This document shows positions 1-12,300 of a stretch of 64,000 nt of DNA, piece by piece. Both the position numbers and the translations under genes were made by a program. This DNA is from Zygnema circumcarinatum. Taxonomy: Eukaryota > Streptophyta > Zygnematophyceae > Zygnematales > Zygnemataceae. The notes beneath the pieces were generated by a model that saw only the letters and a program-made list of their open reading frames with translations, was not told where the DNA came from and made no database searches. The stretch spans positions 2,120,583-2,184,582 of the forward strand of contig CM074805.1 in NCBI GenBank assembly GCA_037447605.1. Direction: 5' to 3'. Within the stretch, counting starts at the first letter, position 1; every line of letters starts with the position of its first letter.

Positions 1-108
1 ACAATGGATACAGTTCTCCCGTTGTTTTCCGCAGTTACCTTTCTGCCCCTCTGAGCTTTATTACAGTTTTGTACTGGCTGTAAGTGACCGACTCCCTCTG
101 CAATGCAG

Positions 109-3100
109 GAACGAAGCCGAGGTGCGAGAGGCCTTCAGACTGTGCACTGCGGAAGCCATCTCAAGTTTTGGCGATGGCCGTATGTTCATTGAAAAGTGAG
201 TTGTTGGCCGTAAGAGAAGGTCTTCAAACTTTATCAAGGCATATGTGACACATGGCTTGAAGCAAAGCAGTCTATGTGGGATCGCCGAATTGGAGAGCTC
301 CGGCCTTTTAAAGAAGCGGTTTCACATGTTTCATGGGCTGCAGGTTTATAGAGCAGCCGCGACATATCGAGATCCAGATTTTGGGAGATAAACATGGCAA
401 TGTGGTATGCACATTAAGCCTCGCTTATCTAAAGGGATGTGAGTACAGTACGCAATTTCTATGCCGTAAGCTGTTCGATTTCATGATTGATTTGATTTTT
501 TGGTTTCACTGGTGAGCCAGCAAAAGCATTCAGCTAGAAACTCGTTTCTTCCATCCGAGGAGCCACTTGACACGCTATCATTCTTTGGGGACACTCTCAG
601 GTGTATCTTCCTGAACGAGAATGTTCCATCCAACGTCGCAATCAAAAAGTGAGTGACTGCATGCATGGCTTCCTTTCTGATTTCTGTTCTGCAGTTCTCG
701 AAGTAGATGATTCGTTTTCTGACATTATGTTCTTGATGCAGCTAGAAAGAAAAAGCAGGTTAGCTATGTGCTGAAAGCATATAAGCACGAAGCTATCTCC
801 AAGTTAAGATTTTCCATCTCTTTTGTAGAGTATAAGATAACAAAGCGGATTCAGATTAAGATAGATTCCTCTCTTCCTCTCCTGCTCCCTCGCCCTCCCC
901 ATCTCCCATTCCTCGCCCTCCCCCTTCCTCTCTCTCCCCCTCCCCCTCTCGCCAGGGAGAGAGAGTGGGAGAGAACGAGAGAGGAGTCTATCTTAATCTT
1001 AATCCGCTTTGTTATCTTACTCTCTATAAAAGACACAGTGACACAGTGCGCAGTGCACAGTGCTGCAGAGTTCCCTCCAGCATGAGTTATGACATGGCCT
1101 GACACGCATGCGCTTCATGCATGCAGGTGATAGAGGAAGCCCCCAGCACATTTTTGAATCCAGAGACTCGCAGAGCCATGGGCGAGCAAGCAGTCGCCCT
1201 CGCCCAAGCGGTGGGCTACAGCTCTGCAGGTGCACACTTTCGTAAACCTTTGGAAGATGTGAACACAGATTGAACAGACTTTCCTGAATCAGGTATAGCA
1301 TCTTCGAAGAATAGTTGACCTTTTGAGTGCAGGTGATGATAAGGAAGTGGGGTTGGTTGCGATTGCAGGCACTGTGGAGTGCCTAGTGGATCGCAATCGT
1401 AATTTCTACTTCCTTGAAATGAACACTCGTCTACAGGTAGAGGACTCTTCTGCTCTTGGCTCTGTGGCCCTTCTCTCAGCTTTGGGAGCTTAATGCTGCT
1501 TATTTTACAATCGGATACTAAGGGCTTTACAGCTAGCTTTTGTCAAATTTGAGCATGTTTCGGATGAAGTTAATTTGTACAATGCAAGGGTGCGAATAAA
1601 GCGTTGCATTACAATCAGTGTGTAGTAGTACTGCCGAAACTTAATTCAAGGCATTGGTTTCGGGGGGGGCAGGTGGAGCACGCGGTGACGGAGTGCATCA
1701 CGGGGCTCGATCTTGTTGAGATCATGTTGAGGGTGCGTTCCTTCTTTTTCCTTAAGTAGGATCTTGAATCATGTCTGCATGGGTTGTGATGCTACGGGTT
1801 CACACTTGCGGGTTGCTAAGATTTCCTTGTTGAATGAGTAAGTCGAGCTCTTCATGAGTTATCCATCTCCACGCCGTTCATCCTTAGAGGGCCCAATTTC
1901 CTGCTAATGAGGCTATTCATTCTGCCTCAAGGTTGCCCTTCTTCAAAACTGAAGTAGATTGCAGAGGTAGAGTGTGGCGCAAATGCTTTTATGCCCGCTT
2001 GTTTTTGGATAACCACGACTCCTTACGAAGGAGAGCAAATTTGTCGCTTGTGGTGAAGATCAGTTGGTGGTTCTTGGAAGGAGGGGCTGACAGGTGGCAG
2101 CAGGGGAGAAACTTTTGCTTAGCCAAGAGGAGGCTGTCAAGATCCATGGATGGGCATTTGAAAGCCGCGTCTACGCGGAGCATCCTGGTCGTGGATTTCT
2201 TCCGTATGAACAATAACCCCGTTGACAATGATGGTTTCCGGGCGGACCAAAATGCTTTTTTTATGCAGTTCTTAGCATTGTTGTGTCCATGACTTGCTGT
2301 TGCATAAGCAGGGATGAGCAAGGCTGCCAGCTGTATTGTTCTTGCACAACAAAGCATAGGCATGAATAATGTATATCTACTTGCATAGCTGGAAAAAAAT
2401 GCATTCTATTTGTCCGCGTCAACTCGTTACGCATCTGCCTTCTTTAGAGCCCATTCAGGCGTGACTTTCAAACCTCTAGCTTTTGTTGATTTGAGTTATC
2501 AGCAAGACTGGTTGCAACCCATGATGTTGGCTTGAACTAAAGGTATCGCTACATTTTGCAAGCAGATCCAATGGGCGCCTAAGTCGCTATCAGGAGCCGA
2601 AAGCGAAGAGGCCGGGCGAGGTTGTGCGGTTAGATTCGGGTGTGGAAGAGGGTTCTGACATCAGTATTTACTATGACCCCTTGATTTCGAAGGTCAGCAT
2701 ACCTCTCTATTTGACATCACAGTCTGGAATATCCCGTCAGTCATCGGTTCATGTGGTTAATGACCACTTTTCCCTTACATTCTCCAGTAGTTGTTATATT
2801 GTTGTTTATTGCGCAGTACTCGGTCTATTCTCTTCAGTGGAGTCTAGCATCTCGTGTTCCCTTTGGGTCCTCCTATCTTTGCCTTGTCTGCCTCACCCTT
2901 CCTTCCCTTTGTGCATCGTGCGCCTTCCTTTATCGCCTCCCCTTTCTCCGTCCGCACCTGACATTTTGCTTTTCCTTACGGCACCCTTCTGTCCACACGA
3001 TTGTTCTTACATGCCTCATGTACGTAAAATGATAGTTCTTTTTTCTGCGTGGGCACCTTGGCAGCTGATTACATGGGGGCCCAATAGAAACGAAGCCGCC

Positions 3101-5932
3101 AAGTCAATGGAGGTGAGACGACATAACCACCTTTTTGAATTTCTGACGTTGTGAGGACATCTACGTTTGCATGACAACCCCACTTTCCTTCTTCTCTCCT
3201 GCGTGTTGTACATCACATCTCGTCGCTAGGTTCTCTTTCAGCGATAACACTCCCCAATTTCAATCATATTTCCGCTTCGAACTCGATCAGTGATCAGTGG
3301 CCTAATCTGTCAAGTGAGAAGAGTTTGACTTGCATAAACCTCAAAACTCTCAGCTATGGCGGTTGGTGGGGGTGTAATTCACAATGCAGCTCGCTTTGGA
3401 CCGCTATGTGGTGGAAGGCCTCAGCCACAACGTTCAGTTCCTGCGCACCGTTATGGCCCTTCCGGTGAGCCCCTTTTTGTGCTGCGTTTTGCAACCTCTG
3501 CTTCTCTGCTCCTACCATCCATGCAGCTTTGAGGGAAGGTGTCCGAGTCAATGGAGTCCAACGCCATGGAAATGCCATGTTCGCTGCTTTGAACTCTGGT
3601 CGATGGCTGCAAACGGTCTAGATCAAATTTCACTATGAAGAGAGAGACGCTCCTGTATGCTCCGAGGATGGAGATAATGGTGCTATGGGCTGTTGCGCAG
3701 GACTTTGTGGCAGGAAATATCTCCACAAAGTTCCTGAAGGAGCACTACCCTGATGGATGGCATGACAGCCTCTCTGCCCTCCAGCAGGTGACTACCCCTG
3801 TTCTTCCGTCTATCCCCTTTTTCCGAAATGCCTTGTTGTTTTCCTTAAGCACCAATTGATGCGTTGCATTTATAGCCGAGAGCAAGCAGCGCTCATCCTG
3901 CTTGCCCCTCCCGTTCGCAGAAGGAGCTTGTGGCCATGGCGGCTCTCATCTACCTCGCGAGTGATCAGAGAGCCGCCTCCCTCACGCCATCACTGGGCAA
4001 GAAGCCAATCCCAGAGGAGCTCATTGTCTCAGTGGACGGACAAGATGAAATGGTGAAACTGACACCTGGCAGCAGCTTGTCATCCGATGGCTCCGGGCTC
4101 ACAGCTGTAAGACCCTCTTTCTGCTCTCCTTCATACTTTCGGTCACTGCGAACTTCAGATTGTCAGTTCTCTGTCGCTAATTGTAATTGTGATTATTTCC
4201 TTCAGATTTATTATCATCTGTAAGTCAATATTACGAAAGCGTCATACGCCCCATGGTTGGAAGTCCTCACGTTGGTTGCAGAACGTGGACTGCCGTATTG
4301 AATGGACGGAACAGTTGGCATAGTAAAACAAGAACGCTCTCATATGGCACGATAACCAAACTGGCAGAAAATGAAGGAACTACTGACATTCCTTTGCAGA
4401 GAGCTGTCCTCGCTACAAACAAGCTCAGAGGGTAAGGGATAGTAATAGAATTAGATGAGAGAAGGCTGCTTCTAAGACAAGACTCGAATCCTGTCACGAC
4501 TGGGCACCCTTCGGCCTCTCCCTCTCACTTCACGCTCGGCTTGCAGCATTTTGAAGCTGTTTGTTTGATGAGCATGTCTGGTTTGGGCCGCTGTAGGAGG
4601 TGGAAGTGGGAGGGGAATTCTTCAAAGTCAGCGCTCCCGAAGCACTACCCGGCGGCCTTGGAGTGGTGGAGGCCCGGCTCAATGGTGAAGATGCGATTTG
4701 CCAGATATTGAAGCGAATGCCGCGAAGTTACAGACTGGTCTACGCTGGTGCAACGGTGAGAAAGCTTGAGCCGACTTTAAGAACTGGCCATGCGTGGTCA
4801 AAGGCGCCTTATACTTCGTATTAACATTTCTTGGGCCTTGTTCAGTCCTTTTCTGTGCAAATCAGTATGAACGGTGAGGTTGTATAAATGAACCCGTGAC
4901 CTAGGAAATGTTAATGACTGCTTTCTTTCCCCCTGAAGGAAGTTTTTGGTATTTATTCTCAGCCGTACATGTCGAGGAGATGGGTTTGCAGAGGGACGTT
5001 GCCGTAAGGAGAAAGGAACTTGCAGAACTAGAAAAGTACATGCCACCGCCACATGTGCAGGACTTCACTAAGGTCTGCATTCTTGCCCTCACTTCGATTT
5101 CCAACCCTTTGCCACTACTTAGATAACTTACCTTACTCGTCTTTATTGCATCTCTCGCAGTCGTTTTGCGTTCTGTATTCTCTGCTAGGTTTTGTTCCAG
5201 CCGCCTTTGGCACTAATGATAAGTCTTTTGCAAGGTCTGTTGCAGATCGATATGTATTCTTTCTTTCAGACAGCAGGAGACTTTGGTATCTCTATTCACA
5301 AAGGCGAAGGAGCTTTTGTTACTCGCCAATGTCTATTCAAAGAATAGACACGTTTAGGAGCATGTGTGCATGCGTGCATGTGTGCATGCGATTGTGCATC
5401 TCCTTGATTTTTAGCTCAAGAAGAAAGGAAACCCTTCATGCATTAGCTGCGGGGTTGTCTTGTGAATAGGCTAATCCTGACCGAAAACTGTTTCCGCTGT
5501 TCTGATGCGGCGCGTGCCTGATTGGATGGAAGCAGATGCTGAGGTCTCCAATGCCGGGGGCACTTGTGTCAGTCGCAGTCACTCCTGGGCAAGAGGTGTG
5601 CGCTTCCTCCCCTGTCGTCCTCCTCTCATGTGACAGCGTTGCAACTGCAAATTGAAGATGGCCATTTTGGCGCCATAGTTCTTAATGTCCTTGAGTCGCC
5701 ACGGACTGGACTCTGCACTCCCCTTCTCCGGGGAGCGAAAGATAGCGCCCAGACCTTCCTCACTTGTTCAAACATTTTTTCGCAGGTGATGCCAGGAGAC
5801 GAGTTGGCAGTGGTGGAGGCCATGAAGATGCAGAACGTGTTGAGAGCGGAGGCTCCCGGAAAGGTAAAAGCGGTTCGGGCAAAGGCTGGGGCCACGCTCG
5901 CCGTAGATGAGGTCATTCTCGAATTTGAGTGA
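109..5932 (+). CDS. PCCA: propionyl-CoA carboxylase alpha subunit, 3' part (5' end outside window)
   Basis: This is the biotin-bearing subunit that carboxylates propionyl-CoA to methylmalonyl-CoA, normally in mitochondria. I read 16 exons: 109-195, 344-404, 601-648, 1127-1229, 1369-1436, 1673-1732, 2094-2203, 2566-2692, 3065-3112, 3390-3464, 3701-3787, 3921-4106, 4597-4755, 4963-5072, 5536-5595 and 5786-5932. They give about 510 residues. The ATP-grasp/biotin carboxylase half shows [20 protein letters not shown] and GRLSRYQEP; a linker (BT) region follows; the C-terminus is a biotin domain with VVEAMKMQN, whose lysine is biotinylated. [19 protein letters not shown] and the MQN context fit the propionyl enzyme better than methylcrotonyl-CoA carboxylase. 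The N-terminal part of the carboxylase domain lies upstream of base 1. The exon 13/14 join does not keep frame if the obvious donor at 4756 is used; a donor at 4748 (GTGCAA) would restore it. Family assignment is secure, the join is not. Confidence 0.93.
826..1027. mobile_element. hairpin-type MITE in an intron of the PCC alpha gene
   Basis: About 48 bp at each end are inverted copies of each other: the left end around 828-875 and the right end around 978-1027 share GATAACAAAGCGGATT and AAGATAGA. The interior is pyrimidine-rich on the left and purine-rich on the right, so the whole ~200 bp can fold into one hairpin. TA dinucleotides lie at both edges. There is no coding capacity. It fits a small non-autonomous DNA transposon; the superfamily is uncertain. 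Confidence 0.7.
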
Positions 5933-6855
5933 ATTTCAAGCTAATTATCTTGCGTTAATTTTGCATTAATTCAAAAAAAGGTCCCGAATGCGAGGCCAGG
6001 CGGAAGAAGATCATAGCTCTAGTCAGTCCCCCTATAGCGTCTCCATGTGCATGTCCGCGATAATGTTAATGTATCAAATTGTTAGATGAAATTGAGGAAA
6101 TTGCGACAGGCTCTCAAAGATTCGCAGTGATATGAAGCCACGAAATCGAGCTGGATGAAAACATTCCTTCTCGACCTTTTTATGGCGGAAATTTTAACCA
6201 GCAGCATTCGAAAGTAGATCAGAAGCTCGGAAACTAAATTCTGGAACATGATTCGTTTACCGCACGACTATGGCCATTCGGAGTTAAGTGTTGTAAATTG
6301 CAAGCCTTCATCGGAGTGGTTCGCGGCATACATAGGAGCACTGTGCCTTTTGGGCGCATTAAAGAAACGAAAAAAGCCACTCTCGTATGGCACATACAGG
6401 CGTTGACCGTCTCAGAGACGCATCGCAAATACTATGGCGGCCGACTAAACGACTTCCCTAAAAGGGGCATGAGGGGCCTACGATAAAGTGGCAACCCGCT
6501 GACACACATATAAGTACCGTAATATGCGAAAAGGTGCTCCTATGACCCGAGGGAGCCCGCGTAGAGAAGAGCAGTGAACAAGTACAAGAATGATTTCAAC
6601 GAGCCATCCTTGATTGCCAATTCACCTTGTTTATCTTACAATCCTGAGCTGCACAATGGTTGTGCTGTAATGACAGACGTTACACGACTGCTGCTTCCCT
6701 ATTCTAAAAAGCTGCTACTTTACCTCGCCGTAATCTACATAAAACACAGAAAAAAACTGTAAACCTTGGAGAACTCGCATGCAATTGGATTGCATGAATG
6801 AGCCTCCAGCTATTCCCACCCTCAAACGACGCAAAACTGTACGTCGACAACTTTT
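5933..6855. other. intergenic, convergent gene ends
   Basis: This stretch separates the 3' ends of the PCC alpha gene (+) and the F-box/LRR gene (-). It is AT-rich with only short open frames and no recognisable protein. I see no repeat or RNA gene in it. Confidence 0.6.
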
Positions 6856-7938
6856 CTAAGCGCTTTCCTCAGTGCAGTCCGGCATGAATGCGGCAATCTC
6901 CATCGCTCGAAGGTCCGGTAAGCTCGAAATCGCAGCATCCAACGTGGGGTCTAAGGAACGGCTGCTGTCTTTCGAAGTCACCCTGAGCCTGATAGACAAC
7001 TTCTCCAGCCTTGTACAACAACTTATTACGTCCACAAGTGTGGGATTGGGATCCACTGCTGCTGCAGGCCGCCAACGAAGGTCGAGCTCACGCAAATCAC
7101 GACAATCTGCGGCCTCTCTTATTTCCTCCATTCGCAAGTGACTCCAAGAAAGCACTTGCAAGCGCTTGAGACGCCTGCATGATCCCAAGGAATGGAGGTC
7201 CAGCCTCAGTTTGCAATCCTCAATTGTGAGGGTCCGCAAGTGCATGCAGCTGGCGAACAGAGGAGCTGAGACTTGTCCGCATAGCGGCGAATAATAGTCT
7301 TCCAAGCCCGCGAGCTTTAGTTCCCGAAGGTGCTCCATTTGAGAACAAGCTGTGCTGAGAGCTGCCCATCCATCTGCACCAAGATCGAATAGGCCAGGCC
7401 CCCAGCCTGCCTCGCCATAACTGAAAACGAGATGCAGCGTCCGCAGCTTTCTAAAGTGGCCGAGCACTGCAAGCCCTGCCTGTGTGAGGCAATCGTGAGG
7501 CCAAAAGTCAGATTGAACAAGAAACAGTTCACGCAAATCCCTTTGTCTTGATGGAAAATTAGTCGCCAGCAGGATCAAGTCAGGGTCCAAGATCGTATTC
7601 ACTCTCCTCAAAGTCTCCTCCGTATCCTCTTCACCGCCAGTGGCGGTACTGAATGTCTGGATAGGGTGAAGACATACGGACGTTGCTGACGGGAAAATGC
7701 TACGAAGGTGGGGTATCAAACTTCTCTCTTGAACTATGATCCGTTTCATGAAACGGCGCCGCACTGATAGAAACTGTTTGCAAATTAATCCGAACGTCTT
7801 TTGAGTCTCCCGATCACTGACAGAAATGCAATGAAAAATGCCTTCCACAACTTCATCGTCTAGATGAGGAATCAATGGCGCACATGACACGGCGAAGGCA
7901 TCCATGCTAGCACCCCCGTTCATTTCAGAAGGCGGCAT
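6856..7938 (-). CDS. F-box/LRR protein, single exon
   Basis: An intronless 360-residue frame. Residues ~20-60 resemble an F-box: LIPHLDDEVVEGIF, then a stretch ending in FGLICKQFLSVRRRF, which matches the conserved SLVCKRF-like segment. From ~130 to the end there are degenerate leucine-rich repeats with LRELFLVQS, LRTLHLVF, LRELKLAG, LRTLTIEDC, LRELDLRW and LEKLSIRL. Such proteins serve as substrate receptors in SCF ubiquitin ligases, the F-box binding SKP1 and the LRRs binding the target. Being intronless among intron-rich neighbours, it may be a lineage-specific or retro-derived copy; plant F-box genes often are. The start chosen (MPPSEMNGG) is the first ATG of the frame. The specific substrate is unknown. 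Confidence 0.8.
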   Translation of the reverse strand: MPPSEMNGGASMDAFAVSCAPLIPHLDDEVVEGIFHCISVSDRETQKTFGLICKQFLSVRRRFMKRIIVQERSLIPHLRSIFPSATSVCLHPIQTFSTATGGEEDTEETLRRVNTILDPDLILLATNFPSRQRDLRELFLVQSDFWPHDCLTQAGLAVLGHFRKLRTLHLVFSYGEAGWGPGLFDLGADGWAALSTACSQMEHLRELKLAGLEDYYSPLCGQVSAPLFASCMHLRTLTIEDCKLRLDLHSLGSCRRLKRLQVLSWSHLRMEEIREAADCRDLRELDLRWRPAAAVDPNPTLVDVISCCTRLEKLSIRLRVTSKDSSRSLDPTLDAAISSLPDLRAMEIAAFMPDCTEESA

Positions 7939-9310
7939 TTTCCAGTTTCAGGCGGAATTATGAGCCGGTTGAGCAGCCTGCAAAACTCAGCAATGGCATT
8001 AATTTGGTTGTCCGATGGGATTATACGGCGCATCCATAGACAGTGCATTTACGGCCTTAACTTGATTATTACACATTTCCAAGCAATCAAAAGGAGTGTT
8101 CAAAAATCTCACTGCGTGGTTTATCCAAGCCGAAACAACTTTCTTGAAACGCAGAAACGACCTGGTTGAACGGCTTTGCAGACAATCTCTACGTGTGAGT
8201 GCCAAACCATACCGAATCCTTCCGAAATCACCATTTCTTCATATTATTTCTACAAAATTATCATCGTGAAGAACCCATGCAGGAGCTCGTGCAGACGCTG
8301 CACCGTGCATTGGCAAGCATTTCTGCGCTTCTCGAGAGAGGGCGGCGGCGCGAAGCAGGCGGTGGAAAGGCCGCTTGGCGGGCGGCCGAGCCTAGGGGCG
8401 CGCCGAATTGCTGACGTCCGCCGGTGCCGCAGGATGACGTAGTCCCGGTTTATCATGACGCCACACTGGTTTTCACTGACGTCACTCAGTTGCCCCCTTC
8501 GGACGATCGCGGCCTCGACGAGCGGAGCCGCAGAGCGGTGTAATGTGGAAGTGAAAATGGAGAGGTGGGGGAGGGGAAAAGGAGGGAGGGTAAAGCAAAA
8601 GGAGGGTAAGGAGATTAAAGGAGGAGGAGAGGAGGAAAGAAGGAGAGGAGGAGAGGAGGAGAGGAGAGGAGGAGGAGGAGGAGGAGGAGGAGAAGGAGGG
8701 GGAGGAGGAGGAGGAGGAGGAGGGAAAAGGAGAGAAAGGAGGGTATTATGCTACGAGCTCATATGCCGAACTCGCCATACTGCACGTATTGGTACTACCA
8801 CCGCTACTAATGATATTGCAATACGCAATATGTGGCAACGTGGGTTTCAATTAGACAAACCAAACCCTGAATGCGGCAAATGCCGTAAATGGTGGAATAA
8901 ATACAACAGCTTTCATGAGCACCGGCATTTCCTTGGGCGGAGTCAAAAAAGGACCGGAAATTCCATTTCATAGTGAACAAAACGATCAGCTTTCCAATTG
9001 AGCATTGCTCAACCGACACAACTTGTGGTATCCTGCATCACTTCCTATGCGACAAACTCGACACCTGTAAGGTACAACCAGCTTAACATGAACCTGCCGA
9101 AAATCCTACGGGGAACACAACCGCACTCCCACACGTGAGCCAATTCCTCCGCACACTTTCTAAGCTACGACTGATTGCCAGCTACAGTACACCCATCCTC
9201 CACTTCAAAAGTGAGCACCATTTGCATTGGTGCGGCAAGACCTCCTGCACTTCACGTTTGGGATAGAAACGTAAATTGCGGGAACATATTCCGCCTGTAC
9301 ATCCCGTTGA
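7939..9310. other. intergenic: upstream region of F-box/LRR gene and 3' flank of MDH
   Basis: A GC-rich block at ~8330-8420 and a palindromic TGACGTCA (CRE/bZIP-type) at 8477-8484 could belong to the F-box/LRR promoter, which reads leftward from 7938. A strictly purine GGA/GGGA-rich tract runs 8556-8742. A 45-codon frame from ATG 8277 (MQELVQTLHRALASISALL) could be a small gene but has no support beyond being open. Confidence 0.5.
8556..8742. repeat. polypurine GGA-rich low-complexity tract
   Basis: Nearly uninterrupted purines on the + strand, dominated by GGA and GGAGGA units, with a (GGA)n core at 8668-8720. Such tracts can form triplex or quadruplex structures. The glycine-rich open frame across it is an artefact of composition. 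Confidence 0.9.
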
Positions 9311-12300
9311 TTACTTGTTTGCAAAAGCGAGTCCTTTCTCGATGCTGCTTTTCAGTTCCTCCTTCATCTTCTCGAGTCCCATCCTGCATGCAGGAAACAA
9401 GACTAGCTATTATAAGTCCTGACAAACTTGGCATTTTAACCTGTCCACTTGCAGACTTAACAGCCTATGTATCAAATTCCGTTCGAGAGAAGAGGGAAGG
9501 GGGGGGGGGGGGGGGGGGGGGNNNNNNNNNNGGGGGGGGGAAGGGAAAAGACAGGTCACTGAGACAGCCAGCATAGCATGCAGGACAGATACTACTGGCA
9601 ACAAAAAGAGGGAACCCAGCCCTTCCACATACGATTAAACTCAGCTGTCTACTTGAGGACAAAAAGCAGCATCATTCTGACTCGCTAGAAACGAAGATCG
9701 GAAGGCTTGAAAGGATAAATAATTCCAAAGACAATCTGTGTGTTTCACCACAGGTAGGGACTTACCTCTCGAATTCATTCAGAGGGCCCAAGGGAAGGTA
9801 CTCCTCGATGCCGTTCCGGCCCAAGACAACTCTTGAGGCAAAGAAGGGATGTTCAGACACCTGAACAAGAAAGGTATGATTTCTACAATTCAAATACCGG
9901 TCTGGCTTGTCAAGCAAATGGGAGTGAAAATGAAAAGGCTAAGAACTCAGCTCGAACTGACTCACGATGTTCTATGCAAATGCCTTCAGACAGAAAAAAA
10001 ACACCTTCAGACAGATAAGGTGAACTTACATTAGAGTTCACATAAGCGCACTCTACGATGCCAGCCTCTCCTCGTAAGCCACGTAAGCATGATTCTGCAA
10101 ACTTGGCAGCAGCGTAGGCCTGCAATATTGAAAAGGTCAAATTGTTTCAGCAAGCTGTGAAACGGTTTGCTCACATAAGAAATTTATGGCTTAGCGGCTG
10201 GTAGAGGCGAATGAGAGAAAAGCTGCGGAGGCAGCTGATCCCGCCATGGAGGGTTGAGAGGATGCAAGGGAAACATTGGCTGCTTGGAGGGAAAGAATCT
10301 AAATCCAATTGTATTCGTCTGACGGTTAAGAATTTGAATCGGAAAGTACTGGCGTCAGAAGGAACTCAGCTTCCACATAATGGAAAATGCAAGATGCTCT
10401 GTAAACGGAAGCACTCTAGCCTTCCAGCACTTCTGACCACAGCAGGGACAGGCGCTTTATTATCCTTGTGTGTATTGACTCGAGCGAACGCAAAGAAGCA
10501 GCAACAAGAAACAAGCTCCAAGTCACTTACCATAGATAAAGTCGCAGAGCCAGCTCCTGCTTTTGCCTGCAGTTACCCAAAAAGGACAATGAAGAGTTGG
10601 CACAAACATAGATAATTCATGTCCATATGGACCACTTAACGAAAAAATGAGTCGTCCGCCTGACTGACAAAACATCATAAAATGCTGCTTCCTTCGCTTA
10701 AATCCTCCGTATGCCTCTGTGTGACAAACTTCTAAATGGAGACATCATCCTCTCCTGGGATCTCTTACATTGCTATTGGCCAGAAGAGGATCTACTTCCA
10801 AAAAGTCATTCGCTTACCTCGACAACTTCGGTTCCTCCATTCTGAGTGCGGTTTGTCAAATATTCTGTCTCCTCCTTAGTAAATGTAAAGTGAGGAGTTA
10901 CCTGCAAGTTAAATAATTATTGTAAGCCCAGCTTCAACAACTCATATTTGAACTATCAGACTCCATTCGCATGTTCTGATGTGTTCACCTGATACAGTAC
11001 ACTTAGCCTATCTCTATCATGAGCATTTGTCTGGTTGTTTCTGTTTTCTTCACGCGCATGCATAATCTACTTTTTATGAACCTACGACCATTTCTAGGCC
11101 TCAGAATTAGAGGATTGAAATTGAAAAGGTAAAAAATAATGATTTGAGGCTCCACTACCTACTTACTAACTTATTACTCAGGCTAAAAGTGAAGCAAATC
11201 CCTGCTCATGTGCAACTTACCAACTTTTATCGTGCAAGGATAAAACTTTCCATTACTTGACTAACTAGTGCTGTGAGTTATTTCCAGCCAGAGCAAACAC
11301 ACCTGGGACAGGAGGGGAAGAATCGTGATGCCAGCATGACCACCAACTACGGGAACAGTCACTTCCTTGGGATCAACACCCATAATCTCAGCCTGTACAA
11401 GTTATCCGAAAAAAATGAATTAGAACTGGAAGCACAACTGCAGGCTACTGTACTTAACTTTTGACCCAAACTTTACAGCAGCATGTTGACAGTGTAGTGA
11501 TGCTATGCGAAAGACAGGCATCGATGTGATATCACACTACAGGCCCAATAACCACAGTGCACACTCAAATAGTGTCCAAGCATTTGTCCACCTTTTCATG
11601 CTTAAGCTATGCCATATTTTGACACCTACCCCTGGTCGCTCCCATGGAAAGGAAATTATCAGCACTTACCACAAAAGTGTTCGCACGGACAACGTCGAGG
11701 GTCGTCACACCAAGCAACCTCCTGGGATCGTAGGTTCCTGCCTTCTTGAAAACTTCAGCGGCAATAGGGACAGTAGAGTTGACAGGATTACTGATAATAT
11801 TGACAATTGCCATTGGACAATGCTTTGCGATCCCCTCACAAAGAGATTTAACGATTCCAGCATTTATATTGAAAAGATCATCACGTGTCATTCCCGGCTT
11901 GCGCGGGATACCAGCAGGAATCACAACGAGGTCCATGCCATCCAAAGCTGCGCCAAGTTGTTCCTTTCCAAGAAATCCCTTTACCTGTTTACCATAGCCC
12001 ACATAACGTCAGGAAGAAAATGAGAGAGAGGGGTGCCGACAACTGAGCCAGCTCAGATTATCATGAGATAAGTCACTGCGCTAAGATGGTACAGAACGTG
12101 GAAGTAATCGCAAAGTCAACATAAATTCTCAATTCCACTCTCTCGCACAATTACAGACAAGCCAGACGTTCACGTAAATTAGCACAACTAGGAATGTTTA
12201 ACCTCCCTTGAGGATAAGGTGAAGACATCTTCAATGCCTATGCGGTTTAACACAGGCTCTGAGGAATAAGCAGGCCATATCTATAAAGAAAAATTTCAGC

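Noticed and set aside
4470-4515. CGAATCC string resembling a tRNA T-loop
   Set aside because: No matching acceptor stem, D-arm or anticodon arm around it.
8455-8973. 172-codon open frame with Gly/Arg/Glu runs
   Set aside because: It is a translation of the GGA-rich purine tract; no family similarity.
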